NCBI RefSeq assembly: GCF_030283145.1
Contig: NZ_JASNWE010000005.1
Coordinates: forward strand, 1 to 64,000
DNA: 64,000 bases
Source of the DNA: Actinomadura xylanilytica
GTDB taxonomy: Bacteria; Actinomycetota; Actinomycetes; Streptosporangiales; Streptosporangiaceae
Reading direction: 5' to 3'
Both the position numbers and the translations under genes were made by a program. Shown here one piece after another: positions 15,791 through 24,480 of the stretch (position 1 is its first letter; each line of letters opens with the position of its first letter). The notes under the pieces were generated by a model. It searched no databases. It was given only the letters and a program-made list of their open reading frames with translations, and had not been told where the DNA came from.

Positions 15791-17608
15791 ATGACGGTGC
15801 CGCCTGAAGAACTCGAATTGGCCGCCGCCTTCCCCCCGGCCGAGCGGGACCGGTGGCGGGAGATGGTGAAGGGGGTGCTGCGCAAATCCGGCGCGGCCAC
15901 CGACGACACCCCTCTGGAGGAGGTCGAGGGCCTGCTGGCCGGCGCGTCGTACGACGGCGTCCCGATCCCGGCGCTCTCCACCGCCGGGGACGCCCCGCCG
16001 GGACGGCCCGGCCTCGCGCCGTACGTGCGCGAGGTGCGGCCCGACGGCGAGGGCCTGGCCGGCTGGGACGTCCGGCAGCGGCACGCGCACCCCGACCCGG
16101 CGGTGACCCGCGAGGCGATCCTCGCCGACCTGGAGAACGGGGCCACCTCGGTGTGGCTCGCGCTCGGCGACGCCGGGCTGCCGGTGCGGGCCCTGCCCGA
16201 GGCGCTGCGCGGCGTCCACCTCGACCTCGCGCCCGTCGTGCTCGACGCCGGCGCGCTGACCGCCGAGGCCGCCGAGGCGTTCCTCGCGCTGGTCACCGAG
16301 CGCGGGAACGCCGCGGAGGCGGCCGGGAACCTCGGCGCCGACCCCCTCGGCCTGGCCGCCCGGACGGGCACGGCCGTGCCGCTGGAGCCCGCCGCCGCGC
16401 TGGCCGTCCGGTGCGCCCGCGAGTTCCCGGGACTGCGCGCCGTCACCGTCGACGCCACCGTCCACCACGACGCGGGCGGCGGCGACGCCGAGGAGCTCGG
16501 CGGCGCGGTCGCGGCCGGGGTCGCCTACCTGCGGGCGCTCACCGGGGCCGGGCTGACCGTCGAGGAGGCGTTCGCGCAGATCGAGTTCCGGCTCGCGGTG
16601 AACGCCGACCAGTTCCTGTCCATCGCCAAGCTCCGCGCGGCGCGGCGGCTGTGGGCGCGGGTCGCCGGCGTGAGCGGCGCCGAGGGCGCCGAGGCGCGGA
16701 TCCACGCGGTGACCTCGTCGGCGATGATGACCCGCCGCGACCCCTGGGTGAACATGCTGCGCACCACCGTCGCGACCTTCGCGGCCGGCGTGGGCGGGGC
16801 CGACGCGGTCACCGTCCAGCCGTTCGACGCCCGGCTCGGGCTGCCGGACGACTCCGCCCGCCGGATCGCCCGCAACACCCAGACGCTGCTGCTGGAGGAG
16901 TCGAGCCTCGCCCGCGTGGTCGACCCGGCCGGCGGCTCCTGGTACGTCGAGCGCCTCAGCGAGGACCTCGCGCAGGCCGCCTGGGACTGGTTCACCGAGA
17001 TCGAGGGCGCCGGCGGCCTGGCCGAGGCCCTCGGCTCCGGGCTCGTCGGGGGGCGCCTCGCCGAGACGTGGGCGCGGCGCCGCACCGACATCGCCCGCCG
17101 CAAGGCGCCGCTGACCGGCGTCAGCGAGTTCCCCAACCTCGCCGAGACGCTGCCCGAGCGCGACCCCGCCCCGCGGGCCCCGGGCGGCGGCCTGCCCGTC
17201 GTCCGGTACGCGCAGGACTTCGAGGCGCTCCGCGACCGCTCGGACGCGCACGAGGCGGACACCGGGACCCGCCCCAGGGTCTTCCTCGCCACCCTCGGCC
17301 CGATCGCCGCGCACACCGCGCGCGCCTCGTTCGCCGCGAACCTGTTCCAGGCGGGCGGGATCGAGACGGTCGGCGGGCCGCCCGAGGAGTTCGCGGCGTC
17401 CGGCGCGGCCGTCGCCTGCCTGTGCTCCGGCGACAGGATCTACGAGGAGGGGGCCGCGAGCGCCGCCCGCACCCTCAAGGACGCGGGCGCCGCACGGGTG
17501 TGGCTCGCGGGCAGGGGTTCCTACGATGGAGTGGACGGACACGTCTTCGCCGGATGCGACGCGATCGCGGTGCTGGAGACCACCCTCGGCGACCTGGGAG
17601 TGAACTGA
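15791..17608 (+). CDS. mutA: Methylmalonyl-CoA mutase small subunit
   Basis: 605 residues from ATG 15791, which matches the beginning of homologous subunits (ELELAAAFPPAERDRWREMV). It has the TIM-barrel-like mutase body (NTQTLLLEESSLARVVDPAGGSWYVE) and a degenerate C-terminal cobalamin-like domain without the DxHxxG motif, as expected for the non-catalytic subunit. With MutB it forms the heterodimer that converts methylmalonyl-CoA to succinyl-CoA in propionate and branched-chain breakdown. It overlaps mutB by one base. The transcript may be leaderless. Confidence 0.95.
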   Translation: MTVPPEELELAAAFPPAERDRWREMVKGVLRKSGAATDDTPLEEVEGLLAGASYDGVPIPALSTAGDAPPGRPGLAPYVREVRPDGEGLAGWDVRQRHAHPDPAVTREAILADLENGATSVWLALGDAGLPVRALPEALRGVHLDLAPVVLDAGALTAEAAEAFLALVTERGNAAEAAGNLGADPLGLAARTGTAVPLEPAAALAVRCAREFPGLRAVTVDATVHHDAGGGDAEELGGAVAAGVAYLRALTGAGLTVEEAFAQIEFRLAVNADQFLSIAKLRAARRLWARVAGVSGAEGAEARIHAVTSSAMMTRRDPWVNMLRTTVATFAAGVGGADAVTVQPFDARLGLPDDSARRIARNTQTLLLEESSLARVVDPAGGSWYVERLSEDLAQAAWDWFTEIEGAGGLAEALGSGLVGGRLAETWARRRTDIARRKAPLTGVSEFPNLAETLPERDPAPRAPGGGLPVVRYAQDFEALRDRSDAHEADTGTRPRVFLATLGPIAAHTARASFAANLFQAGGIETVGGPPEEFAASGAAVACLCSGDRIYEEGAASAARTLKDAGAARVWLAGRGSYDGVDGHVFAGCDAIAVLETTLGDLGVN

Positions 17609-19821
17609 TGATCCCCGACTTCTCCGAGATCGGCCTCGGACCGGCGGCCCCCGCGGACGAGGCCGCCAAGCGGTGGCGCGCCGCCGTCACCGAGACGACC
17701 GGCAAGGACCCCGACGCGCTGACCTGGGACACCCCCGAGGGCATCGGCGTCCGCCCCCTCTACACCGGCGACGACCTGGCCGGGCTCGACTTCCTCGGCA
17801 CCTACCCGGGCATCGCCCCGTACCTGCGCGGCCCCTACCCCGCCATGTACGCCACCCAGCCGTGGACGATCCGGCAGTACGCCGGGTTCTCCACCGCCGA
17901 GGAGTCCAACGCCTTCTACCGCCGCAACCTCGCCGCCGGGCAGAAGGGCCTGTCGGTCGCGTTCGACCTGGCCACCCACCGCGGCTACGACTCCGACCAC
18001 CCGCGCGTGGCGGGCGACGTCGGGATGGCCGGCGTGGCGATCGACTCGATCTACGACATGCGGCAGCTCTTCGACGGCATCCCGCTCGACCGGATGAGCG
18101 TGTCGATGACCATGAACGGCGCGGTGCTGCCCGTCCTCGCGCTCTACATCGCCGCCGCGCAGGAGCAGGGCGTCGAGCCCGAGCGGCTCGCCGGGACCAT
18201 CCAGAACGACATCCTCAAGGAGTTCATGGTCCGCAACACCTACATCTACCCGCCGGCGCCGTCGATGCGGATCATCTCCGACATCTTCGCGTTCACCTCG
18301 CAGCGGATGCCCAAGTACAACTCGATCTCGATCTCCGGGTACCACATCCAGGAGGCCGGGGCCACCGCCGACCTGGAGCTGGCCTACACCCTCGCCGACG
18401 GCGTGGAGTACATCCGGGCCGGACGCGAGGCGGGCCTCGACATCGACGCGTTCGCGCCGCGGCTGTCGTTCTTCTGGGCGATCGGCATGAACTTCTTCAT
18501 GGAGGTCGCCAAGCTCCGCGCCGCCCGGCTGCTGTGGGCCAAGCTGGTCAGGCAGTTCGACCCGCAGAACGCCAAGTCGCTGTCGCTGCGCACCCACTCG
18601 CAGACCTCCGGCTGGTCGCTGACCGCCCAGGACGTCTTCAACAACGTGGCGCGCACCTGCATCGAGGCCATGGCCGCGACCCAGGGGCACACCCAGTCGC
18701 TGCACACCAACGCGCTGGACGAGGCCCTCGCCCTGCCGACCGATTTCTCGGCCCGCATCGCCCGGAACACCCAGCTGCTGCTCCAGCAGGAGTCGGGCAC
18801 CACCCGCGCGATCGACCCGTGGGGCGGCAGCAACTACGTCGAGCGGCTCACCTACGACCTGGCCCGCCGCGCCTGGGCGCACATCGGCGAGGTCGAGGAG
18901 GCCGGCGGGATGGCCAAGGCCATCGACGAGGGGCTGCCCAAGCTGCGCATCGAGGAGGCCGCCGCCCGCACGCAGGCGCGCATCGACTCCGGCCGGCAGC
19001 CGGTCATCGGCGTCAACAAGTACCGCCCGGACGCCCCCGAGAACATCGACGTCCTCAAGGTGGACAACGCCTCGGTCCGCGCCCAGCAGATCGACAAGCT
19101 GCGCCGGCTCCGCGAGGAGCGCGACGAGAACGCGACCGCCGCCGCCCTCGGCGCGCTCACCCGGGCCGCCGAGGACGCCGAGAAGGGGACCCGCGCGCCC
19201 GGCCTCGACCAGAACCTGCTCGCGCTCGCCATCACCGCGGCCAGGGCCAAGGCCACCGTCGGCGAGATCTCCGACGCGCTGGAGCGGTCGTACGGGCGGC
19301 ACGCCGCGCAGATCCGTACCATCTCCGGGGTGTACCGGGAGGAGGCGGGCAGGATGTCGGCGATCGAGAAGGCCCGCGCGGCGACCGCCGCGTTCGAGGC
19401 GGCCGAGGGGCGGCGGCCCCGCATCCTGGTCGCCAAGATGGGCCAGGACGGCCACGACCGGGGCCAGAAGGTGATCGCCACCGGCTTCGCCGACCTCGGC
19501 TTCGACGTCGACGTCGGCCCGCTGTTCCAGACCCCCGGCGAGGTCGCCCGGCAGGCCGTCGAGGCCGACGTGCACGTGGTCGGCGTCAACTCGCTCGCCG
19601 CCGGGCACCTCACCCTGGTGCCGGCGCTCCGCGCCGAGCTGGCCGGGCTGGGCCGCGACGACATCATGATCGTCGTCGGCGGGGTGATCCCGCCGCAGGA
19701 CTTCGACGAGCTGCACGCCGCCGGCGCCGCCGCGATCTTCCCGCCCGGCACCGTCCTGGCCGACGCCGCCCTCGGCCTCCTCCACGACCTGGCCCGGGGC
19801 CTGGGCCACTCCGCCGCGTGA
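17608..19821 (+). CDS. mutB: Methylmalonyl-CoA mutase large (catalytic) subunit
   Basis: 737 residues. The catalytic barrel includes RGPYPAMYATQPWTIRQYAG and SISGYHIQEAGA. The C-terminal cobalamin-binding domain carries DGHDRG, in which His is the lower axial ligand of B12, followed by VGVNSLAAGHLTLVPAL. It catalyses the radical isomerisation of (R)-methylmalonyl-CoA to succinyl-CoA. ATG 17608 overlaps the mutA stop, with GGGAG upstream. The mutB stop overlaps the meaB GTG start, so all three genes are translationally coupled. Confidence 0.97.
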   Translation: MIPDFSEIGLGPAAPADEAAKRWRAAVTETTGKDPDALTWDTPEGIGVRPLYTGDDLAGLDFLGTYPGIAPYLRGPYPAMYATQPWTIRQYAGFSTAEESNAFYRRNLAAGQKGLSVAFDLATHRGYDSDHPRVAGDVGMAGVAIDSIYDMRQLFDGIPLDRMSVSMTMNGAVLPVLALYIAAAQEQGVEPERLAGTIQNDILKEFMVRNTYIYPPAPSMRIISDIFAFTSQRMPKYNSISISGYHIQEAGATADLELAYTLADGVEYIRAGREAGLDIDAFAPRLSFFWAIGMNFFMEVAKLRAARLLWAKLVRQFDPQNAKSLSLRTHSQTSGWSLTAQDVFNNVARTCIEAMAATQGHTQSLHTNALDEALALPTDFSARIARNTQLLLQQESGTTRAIDPWGGSNYVERLTYDLARRAWAHIGEVEEAGGMAKAIDEGLPKLRIEEAAARTQARIDSGRQPVIGVNKYRPDAPENIDVLKVDNASVRAQQIDKLRRLREERDENATAAALGALTRAAEDAEKGTRAPGLDQNLLALAITAARAKATVGEISDALERSYGRHAAQIRTISGVYREEAGRMSAIEKARAATAAFEAAEGRRPRILVAKMGQDGHDRGQKVIATGFADLGFDVDVGPLFQTPGEVARQAVEADVHVVGVNSLAAGHLTLVPALRAELAGLGRDDIMIVVGGVIPPQDFDELHAAGAAAIFPPGTVLADAALGLLHDLARGLGHSAA

Positions 19822-20795
19822 GCAAGGGACTCGACGACTACGTCAAGGGGGTCCTGGACGGGTCGCGCGCGTGGATCGCGCGCGCGATCACGCTGGTGGA
19901 GTCGTCCCGGCCCGACCACCGGGAGCTGGCGCAGCGGCTGCTGGTCGAGCTGACCCCGCACGCCGGCGGCGCCCGCCGGGTCGGGATCACCGGCGTGCCC
20001 GGGGTCGGCAAGTCCACCTTCGTCGACGCGCTCGGCAGCGACCTCACCGCGGCCGGGCACCGGGTGGCGGTGCTGGCCGTCGATCCGTCCTCGACGCGCA
20101 GCGGCGGCAGCATCCTGGGCGACAAGACGCGCATGCAGCGCCTGGCCGTCGACCCGGACGCGTTCATCCGGCCGTCGCCCACCGCGGGCACGCTCGGCGG
20201 CGTCGCCAAGGCCACCCGCGAGGCGATGGTGGTCATGGAGGCCGCCGGGTACGACGTGGTGCTGGTCGAGACGGTGGGGGTGGGGCAGTCCGAGACGACC
20301 GTCGCCGAGATGGTCGACTCGTTCCTGTTCCTCACCCTCGCCCGGACCGGCGACCAGCTCCAGGGCATCAAGAAGGGCGTCCTGGAGCTGGCCGACGTGA
20401 TCGCGGTCAACAAGGCCGACGGGCCGCACGAGATGGACGCCCGGAAGGCCGCCCGGGAGCTGGCCGGGGCGCTGCGGATGCTGCGGAGCGACGAGCGCGT
20501 CCACGACACCCCCGTGCTGACGTGCAGCGCCCTGGAGAACACCGGGCTCGACACCGTCTGGCGGCACCTGGTCGAGCACCAGGACCGGCTCCGGGAGTCG
20601 GGCGAGCTGGAGGCGCGGCGGCGCCGGCAGCAGGTCGGGTGGACGTGGGCGATGGTCCGCGACCGCCTGCTGACCGAGCTGCGCGAGCATCCGGCGGTGC
20701 GCGACCTCGCCCCGGGGCTGGAGGCGGAGGTGGCCGGCGGGACGCTGCCTCCGGCGCTCGCCGCCGAGCGCATCCTGAACGCCTTCTCCCGCTGA
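19818..20795 (+). CDS. meaB: Methylmalonyl-CoA mutase-associated GTPase MeaB
   Basis: 325 residues from GTG 19818, overlapping the mutB stop by four bases. G3E-family P-loop motifs are clear: GVPGVGKST (Walker A), ETVGVGQSE (switch/Walker B) and NKADG (guanine specificity). MeaB/MMAA proteins gate loading and protect the B12 cofactor of methylmalonyl-CoA mutase. The operon position confirms this role over the older name ArgK kinase. Confidence 0.95.
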   Translation: MSKGLDDYVKGVLDGSRAWIARAITLVESSRPDHRELAQRLLVELTPHAGGARRVGITGVPGVGKSTFVDALGSDLTAAGHRVAVLAVDPSSTRSGGSILGDKTRMQRLAVDPDAFIRPSPTAGTLGGVAKATREAMVVMEAAGYDVVLVETVGVGQSETTVAEMVDSFLFLTLARTGDQLQGIKKGVLELADVIAVNKADGPHEMDARKAARELAGALRMLRSDERVHDTPVLTCSALENTGLDTVWRHLVEHQDRLRESGELEARRRRQQVGWTWAMVRDRLLTELREHPAVRDLAPGLEAEVAGGTLPPALAAERILNAFSR

Positions 20796-20874
20796 CCGGG
20801 AGGCCGCCGGTTTCCCGGCCACGGGTTGCCCGGGGTGGCCTTCGGCGCGGCCCCGCGTCCTGTAGAAAAGTCGG

Positions 20875-21867
20875 ATGGACGTCATCGCGCTCGATGATCC
20901 GACGGACGCGCAGATCCGGCAGTGGCACGCCGTGCTCACCGCCGTGCACGCCGCGGATCCCGCCGGGGAGCCCGCGCCCGAGCCGGACCAGACGGCGGCG
21001 CGGCTGCTGGGCGCCGAGCCGGCGTCCCGGCAGCGGCTGTGGGCGGTCGTCGACGGCGGCATCGTCGCGGTGGCGACGCTGCGGCTGCCCGGCGAGCCCG
21101 GCGCCGACCGTCCCGCCGAGATCGACATCAAGGTGCGGCCCGGGCACCGCAGGCGCGGCCTCGGCGGCCGGCTGCTGGCGGTGGCGGCCGAGGGGCTGCG
21201 CGCCGACGGCCGGTCCAGCGTGATCGCGCAGGTCCTGGCCGGGACCCCGGCCGTCCCGTTCCTGGAGTCGCACGGGTTCGAGTGCGTGTTGACGCTGCGC
21301 GGGCTGCTGCTCCGCCTCGACGACGTGCCCGCCGGGCGGGTGGCCGGGCTGGTCGCCGCCGGCCCGCAGGGGTACGGGCTCGTCCGGTGGCGGGGCGTGG
21401 TGCCGGGCGAGCACGCCGGGGCGCTCGCCCGCGCCAAGCACGCCATGGCCGACCTGGCCGAGTACGAGGGGGCGCCATGGGACGCCCACCGGGTCCGCGA
21501 GATGGCCCAGGTGGTCGCCAAGCGCGGCGACGACCTGTACACCGTGGCGGCCCTGCACCAGGGCTCGATCGCCGGGTTCACCGAAGTCGTGGTGCCGCTC
21601 GGCGCCACCGGCCGGGCCGCCCAGTACGACACCGCGGTCGTGCCCGAGCACCGCGGGCGCAGGCTGGGCATCTGGGTCAAGGCCGCGATGCTGGAGTGGC
21701 TCGCGGTGGAGCGCCCCGAGGTCCGCGAGATCGAGACCGACAACGCGGGCGACAACGAGCACATGCTCGCGGTGAACGCCGAGCTCGGCTACCGGCGCGA
21801 GCGCGAGTCGCTGGAGTTCCAGGCCGGCGCCGCCGACCTGCCCGGCGCGGGGCCGCGCCCCCGTTGA
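20875..21867 (+). CDS. Tandem GNAT-domain N-acetyltransferase
   Basis: 330 residues with two GNAT-like halves. The first has the acetyl-CoA loop as VRPGHRRRGLGGRLL (R/Q-x-x-G-x-G/A type); the second has VVPEHRRGRRLGIWVKAAML-like geometry near residue 260 (read PEHRGRRLGIWVK) and ends with NAELGYRRERESLEFQ. Double-GNAT enzymes of this kind occur in actinomycetes, with mycothiol synthase MshD as one example. This sequence is not obviously MshD, so the acceptor is unknown. It lies 79 bp after meaB and 32 bp before the pseudokinase gene. Confidence 0.8.
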   Translation: MDVIALDDPTDAQIRQWHAVLTAVHAADPAGEPAPEPDQTAARLLGAEPASRQRLWAVVDGGIVAVATLRLPGEPGADRPAEIDIKVRPGHRRRGLGGRLLAVAAEGLRADGRSSVIAQVLAGTPAVPFLESHGFECVLTLRGLLLRLDDVPAGRVAGLVAAGPQGYGLVRWRGVVPGEHAGALARAKHAMADLAEYEGAPWDAHRVREMAQVVAKRGDDLYTVAALHQGSIAGFTEVVVPLGATGRAAQYDTAVVPEHRGRRLGIWVKAAMLEWLAVERPEVREIETDNAGDNEHMLAVNAELGYRRERESLEFQAGAADLPGAGPRPR

Positions 21868-21899
21868 CATCCGATAACGAACGAGAGGAACTGCCGTCC

Positions 21900-23036
21900 A
21901 TGCGACCGTTGCGCGGTGACGATCCCGCGCGCCTCGGCCCCTACCGGCTCCGGGGACGGCTGGGCGAGGGCCCGGTCTTCCTCGGGATCTCCCCGGGAGG
22001 CGCCGAGGTCGCCGTGCGCGTACTGCCCGAACCCGAGGACGCGGTCGCCGCGGAGCGGTTCGAGCGGAGGGCCCGCGACGCCCGGCGGGTGGCGCGGTTC
22101 TGCACGGCACGGGTGCTGGACGCCGAACCCGCCGGCGACCGTCCCTACATCGTCAGCGAGTACGTGCCTGGCCCGTCGCTGCGGCGCGCGGTCCGCGAGG
22201 AGGGCCCGCTGCGGGGCACCGAGCTGGCGCGGCTGGCGGTCGGCACCGCGCGGGCGCTGGCGGCGATCCACCGGGCGGGCGTCGCGCACGGCGACCTGCG
22301 TCCCGGGAACGTGGTCCTCGGGCCGGACGGGCCGTGCGTCATCGGTTTCGGGCTCGCGAGCCTGACCGGCGGCGACTCCGGCGTGTCGGGGTTCATGGCA
22401 CCCGAGCAGGCCCGCGCGGGCGACCTCGGGCCCGCTCCCGACGTCTTCGCCTGGGGCGCCACGCTCCTGTTCGCGGTGTCCGGACAGGTGCCGTTCGGCG
22501 CGGACGAGTCGTACGGCGCCCCCGACCTCACCGGGCTCGACGAGGGCGCGCTCAAGGAACTGGTGCGGCGGGCCCTCGCCCAGGACCCCGACCGGCGGCC
22601 CTCGGCGGCCGACCTGCTGCTGCGCCTCACCGGCGAGGTCCCCGACATCCCCGAGGTCACCGACGTGCCGGAGGCGGGGGAGCCGGAGGCGCCCTCACAG
22701 CCCACGATGCCCACGTGGGCGGTGCCCCCGCAGCGCAGGCGCGGGGTGAGGCCGTGGGTGGTCGCCGCGATGGTCGCCGCCGTCCTGCTCGCGGCGGCCC
22801 TGGCAGGCGGCCTGTGGCTCCGTTCGGGCGACGACCCCGAAGACGCGGAGACCGGGGTGGAGGTCGGATCCGGCACGACGATGACGTCCGACCGCGACGA
22901 CGTCGGTGTTCGGTCGTCGCAGGAGGCGGGACGGGCCGTCCCGGGCGGACGTCCCGCGGCGATCGCCGAACGGCGCTCCGACGGGGCCGCGACCCGGGCC
23001 AGGGGATTCGCCCGGACTCCTGGGGCGGGCGCCTGA
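21900..23036 (+). CDS. Membrane-anchored protein-kinase-like protein, probable pseudokinase
   Basis: 378 residues from ATG 21900, with AGAGGA upstream. The N-terminal about 245 residues follow the bacterial Ser/Thr kinase (PknB-like) fold: a degraded glycine loop (LGEGPVFLG), HxD loop AHGDLRPGNVVL (Asp132 and Asn137 kept) and MAPEQ. Two key residues are gone. The VAIK Lys is Arg40 (VAVR), and DFG is GFG (Gly149 for the Mg-binding Asp). This predicts little or no phosphotransfer. A linker, one transmembrane helix (about 286-307) and an extracellular tail of about 70 residues without PASTA repeats follow. It may act as a scaffold or sensor. Confidence 0.8.
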   Translation: MRPLRGDDPARLGPYRLRGRLGEGPVFLGISPGGAEVAVRVLPEPEDAVAAERFERRARDARRVARFCTARVLDAEPAGDRPYIVSEYVPGPSLRRAVREEGPLRGTELARLAVGTARALAAIHRAGVAHGDLRPGNVVLGPDGPCVIGFGLASLTGGDSGVSGFMAPEQARAGDLGPAPDVFAWGATLLFAVSGQVPFGADESYGAPDLTGLDEGALKELVRRALAQDPDRRPSAADLLLRLTGEVPDIPEVTDVPEAGEPEAPSQPTMPTWAVPPQRRRGVRPWVVAAMVAAVLLAAALAGGLWLRSGDDPEDAETGVEVGSGTTMTSDRDDVGVRSSQEAGRAVPGGRPAAIAERRSDGAATRARGFARTPGAGA

Positions 23037-23121
23037 TCCTCCCCGCCGCCGTCCCTTCAGGGCGGCCGGTGGGCGTTCCGGCCGTCGTGCGCGGGCCGCC
23101 CGGCTGAGCGAAGTTATCCAC

Positions 23122-23134
23122 AGAACTCGGTTCT
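23122..23134. promoter_or_regulatory. Short inverted repeat AGAAC-TCG-GTTCT upstream of the 23.2-kb gene
   Basis: A perfect five-base inverted repeat lies about 75 bp before the start at 23210, directly adjoining a TTATCCACA sequence at 23114-23122. It is a possible operator or promoter element for the next gene. Support is positional only. Confidence 0.3.
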
Positions 23135-23209
23135 AGTGTTCGGCGGCCGTCCGGGGGGCGAGCCTGGTTCCGCGGGCCCCGAAGGCCCGCGGAACCGAGG
23201 AGGCCGCTC

Positions 23210-23662
23210 ATGAGCGCACGGCTCACCCTGCACGTCCCCGCATCGGTCACCACCCGATTCCTGGTGGCCACCGGCGAGCCCGCCACGCCGGACGCCGCGT
23301 ACCTCCGCGACGTCCTCGGCCGCACCGGCCCGGCCCACACCGCCCGCGACCTGCTCGGCTCGCCCCTGCTCACCGTCGACGGCGGCCACGACGCCCCCAC
23401 CCGGTGGAGCGACCGCCTGCACGCGCTCGGCGGCCCGGCCGACAGCCTGGAACGCGTGCTCGGCGCCACCCGGCACATCGTCGTGACCTCGGTCGCCGCC
23501 CCCGCCGCGCAGCCCCGACACGCCCAGGCGGCCCGGCTGGCCGCCCGCACCCTCGCCGCCGCGACCGGCGGCGTGGCCGTCGACCTGGCCGCCAACCAGG
23601 TGCTCGTCCGCGACCGCGGGTCCCCCGCCGAACCCGAACGCTTCGTCCTCGGGCAGGAATAG
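23210..23662 (+). CDS. Hypothetical protein, N-terminal part of an apparently amber-split gene
   Basis: ATG 23210 has GGAGG seven bases upstream. The 150-residue product starts ARLTLHVPASVTTRFLVATG and contains HIVVTSVAAPAAQPRHAQAA. It has no membrane segment and I do not recognise the family. It stops at TAG 23660-23662, and the same reading frame continues immediately with GTG 23663 for another 190 codons. A single change of TGG (Trp) to TAG would explain this. The intact protein would be about 341 residues. Whether the short form works alone is unknown. Confidence 0.6.
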   Translation: MSARLTLHVPASVTTRFLVATGEPATPDAAYLRDVLGRTGPAHTARDLLGSPLLTVDGGHDAPTRWSDRLHALGGPADSLERVLGATRHIVVTSVAAPAAQPRHAQAARLAARTLAAATGGVAVDLAANQVLVRDRGSPAEPERFVLGQE

Positions 23663-24235
23663 GTGGGCGTCTTCCTCTCCCTCGAAAACCGTCCCGGCCG
23701 ACCGTCCCCGCCCGCGCCGCCCATCCGGCAGGCGGGAAGCACATCGGGCGACGCGCCGGGACGGGAGAGGGAGGCGGAGGACGGCGCCGGCTTGACACGG
23801 GTGCGGGCCGAGACGGCGGGGCTGCATCGGTTCGGATTACCGGAACTGGTGGTGCGCGGCGTTCCGTACGGGCACATGCTGACCGCGGCCAATCTGCTCC
23901 GGGGGCTCTCGTACCGGCTGTTCGCCGAGCAGCGAGAGTGGCTCGGCGGGGGACGGCGGGCGGGGGAGCGGGAGATCCTCGCGCGCCGCATCCTCGACGG
24001 CGATGACGTTCTGCGTTTCTGGGGCGCACGGCCCGATGGGGGCGGGAGCGTGCCGGTCCGGCTCGCGCGGGGCGTCGCCGAATGCCCCGAGTACCCCGAG
24101 CGCCCCGAACGTGCCGTCGCGCTGGAGGCCCTTCCGCTGCCGGGGCACGGCGGCCGGGACTGGTGGGACGAGTGGGCCGGGCCGGCGCTGCCCACACTGG
24201 CGCGCGCCGACCCGGCGCCGGGTCCCTCGAACTGA
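23663..24235 (+). CDS. Hypothetical protein, C-terminal part of the amber-split gene
   Basis: 190 residues in the same frame as the preceding gene, with no spacer. GTG 23663 has only AGGA a few bases upstream, overlapping the previous stop. After a Pro-rich linker (PGRPSPPAPPIRQAG) comes a well-formed domain, AGLHRFGLPELVVRGVPYGH followed by MLTAANLLRGLSYRLFAEQREWL. The good codon pattern suggests it was recently selected as part of one longer protein. It may be translated separately by re-initiation or made by stop-codon readthrough. Function unknown. Confidence 0.55.
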   Translation: MGVFLSLENRPGRPSPPAPPIRQAGSTSGDAPGREREAEDGAGLTRVRAETAGLHRFGLPELVVRGVPYGHMLTAANLLRGLSYRLFAEQREWLGGGRRAGEREILARRILDGDDVLRFWGARPDGGGSVPVRLARGVAECPEYPERPERAVALEALPLPGHGGRDWWDEWAGPALPTLARADPAPGPSN

Positions 24236-24343
24236 TCCGGTGTCCGGTCACGTACTCTTCCCAGGGCGGGGGCTTCGCCGACCCCCGTTCCGGGAAGAAA
24301 ATGCCTTGCCCTCGTTCGGGGAGATCGGCACTCTGATGAGGGC

Positions 24344-24379
24344 TTCCGGGAAATGCCCGGAATCCGGAGAATTTCCGGA
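24344..24379. promoter_or_regulatory. Two adjacent inverted repeats just upstream of tRNA-Asn
   Basis: TTCCGGG-AAATG-CCCGGAA (24344-24362) is followed directly by TCCGGA-GAATT-TCCGGA (24363-24379), both perfect. They end five bases before the tRNA. They could be operators, RNA processing structures or a terminator of the upstream gene. Confidence 0.4.
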
Positions 24380-24383
24380 CCAT

Positions 24384-24454
24384 TCCTTCGTAGTTCAACG
24401 GCAGAACGCCGCACCGTTAATGCGGAAGTCCAAGTTCGAATCTTGGCGGGGGAG
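24384..24454 (+). tRNA. tRNA-Asn (anticodon GUU) with unusual C33
   Basis: Folds as a 71-nt cloverleaf. Acceptor TCCTTCG/CGGGGGA with two G-U pairs; D stem GTTC/GAAC; anticodon stem CCGCA/TGCGG with loop CCGTTAA, anticodon GTT at 24416-24418; T arm CCAAG-TTCGAAT-CTTGG; discriminator G. Position 33, almost always U, is C (24415). The variable loop has four bases. It may be an accessory or decaying tRNA rather than the main tRNA-Asn. Confidence 0.82.
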
Positions 24455-24480
24455 CGGCACTCGGGCTAGGAGGTGACCCG

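Noticed and set aside
23114..23122. TTATCCACA, an exact DnaA-box consensus
   Set aside because: Only one copy was noticed in this region, and there is no dnaA, dnaN or AT-rich unwinding region nearby. One nine-base match by chance is not evidence for an origin.
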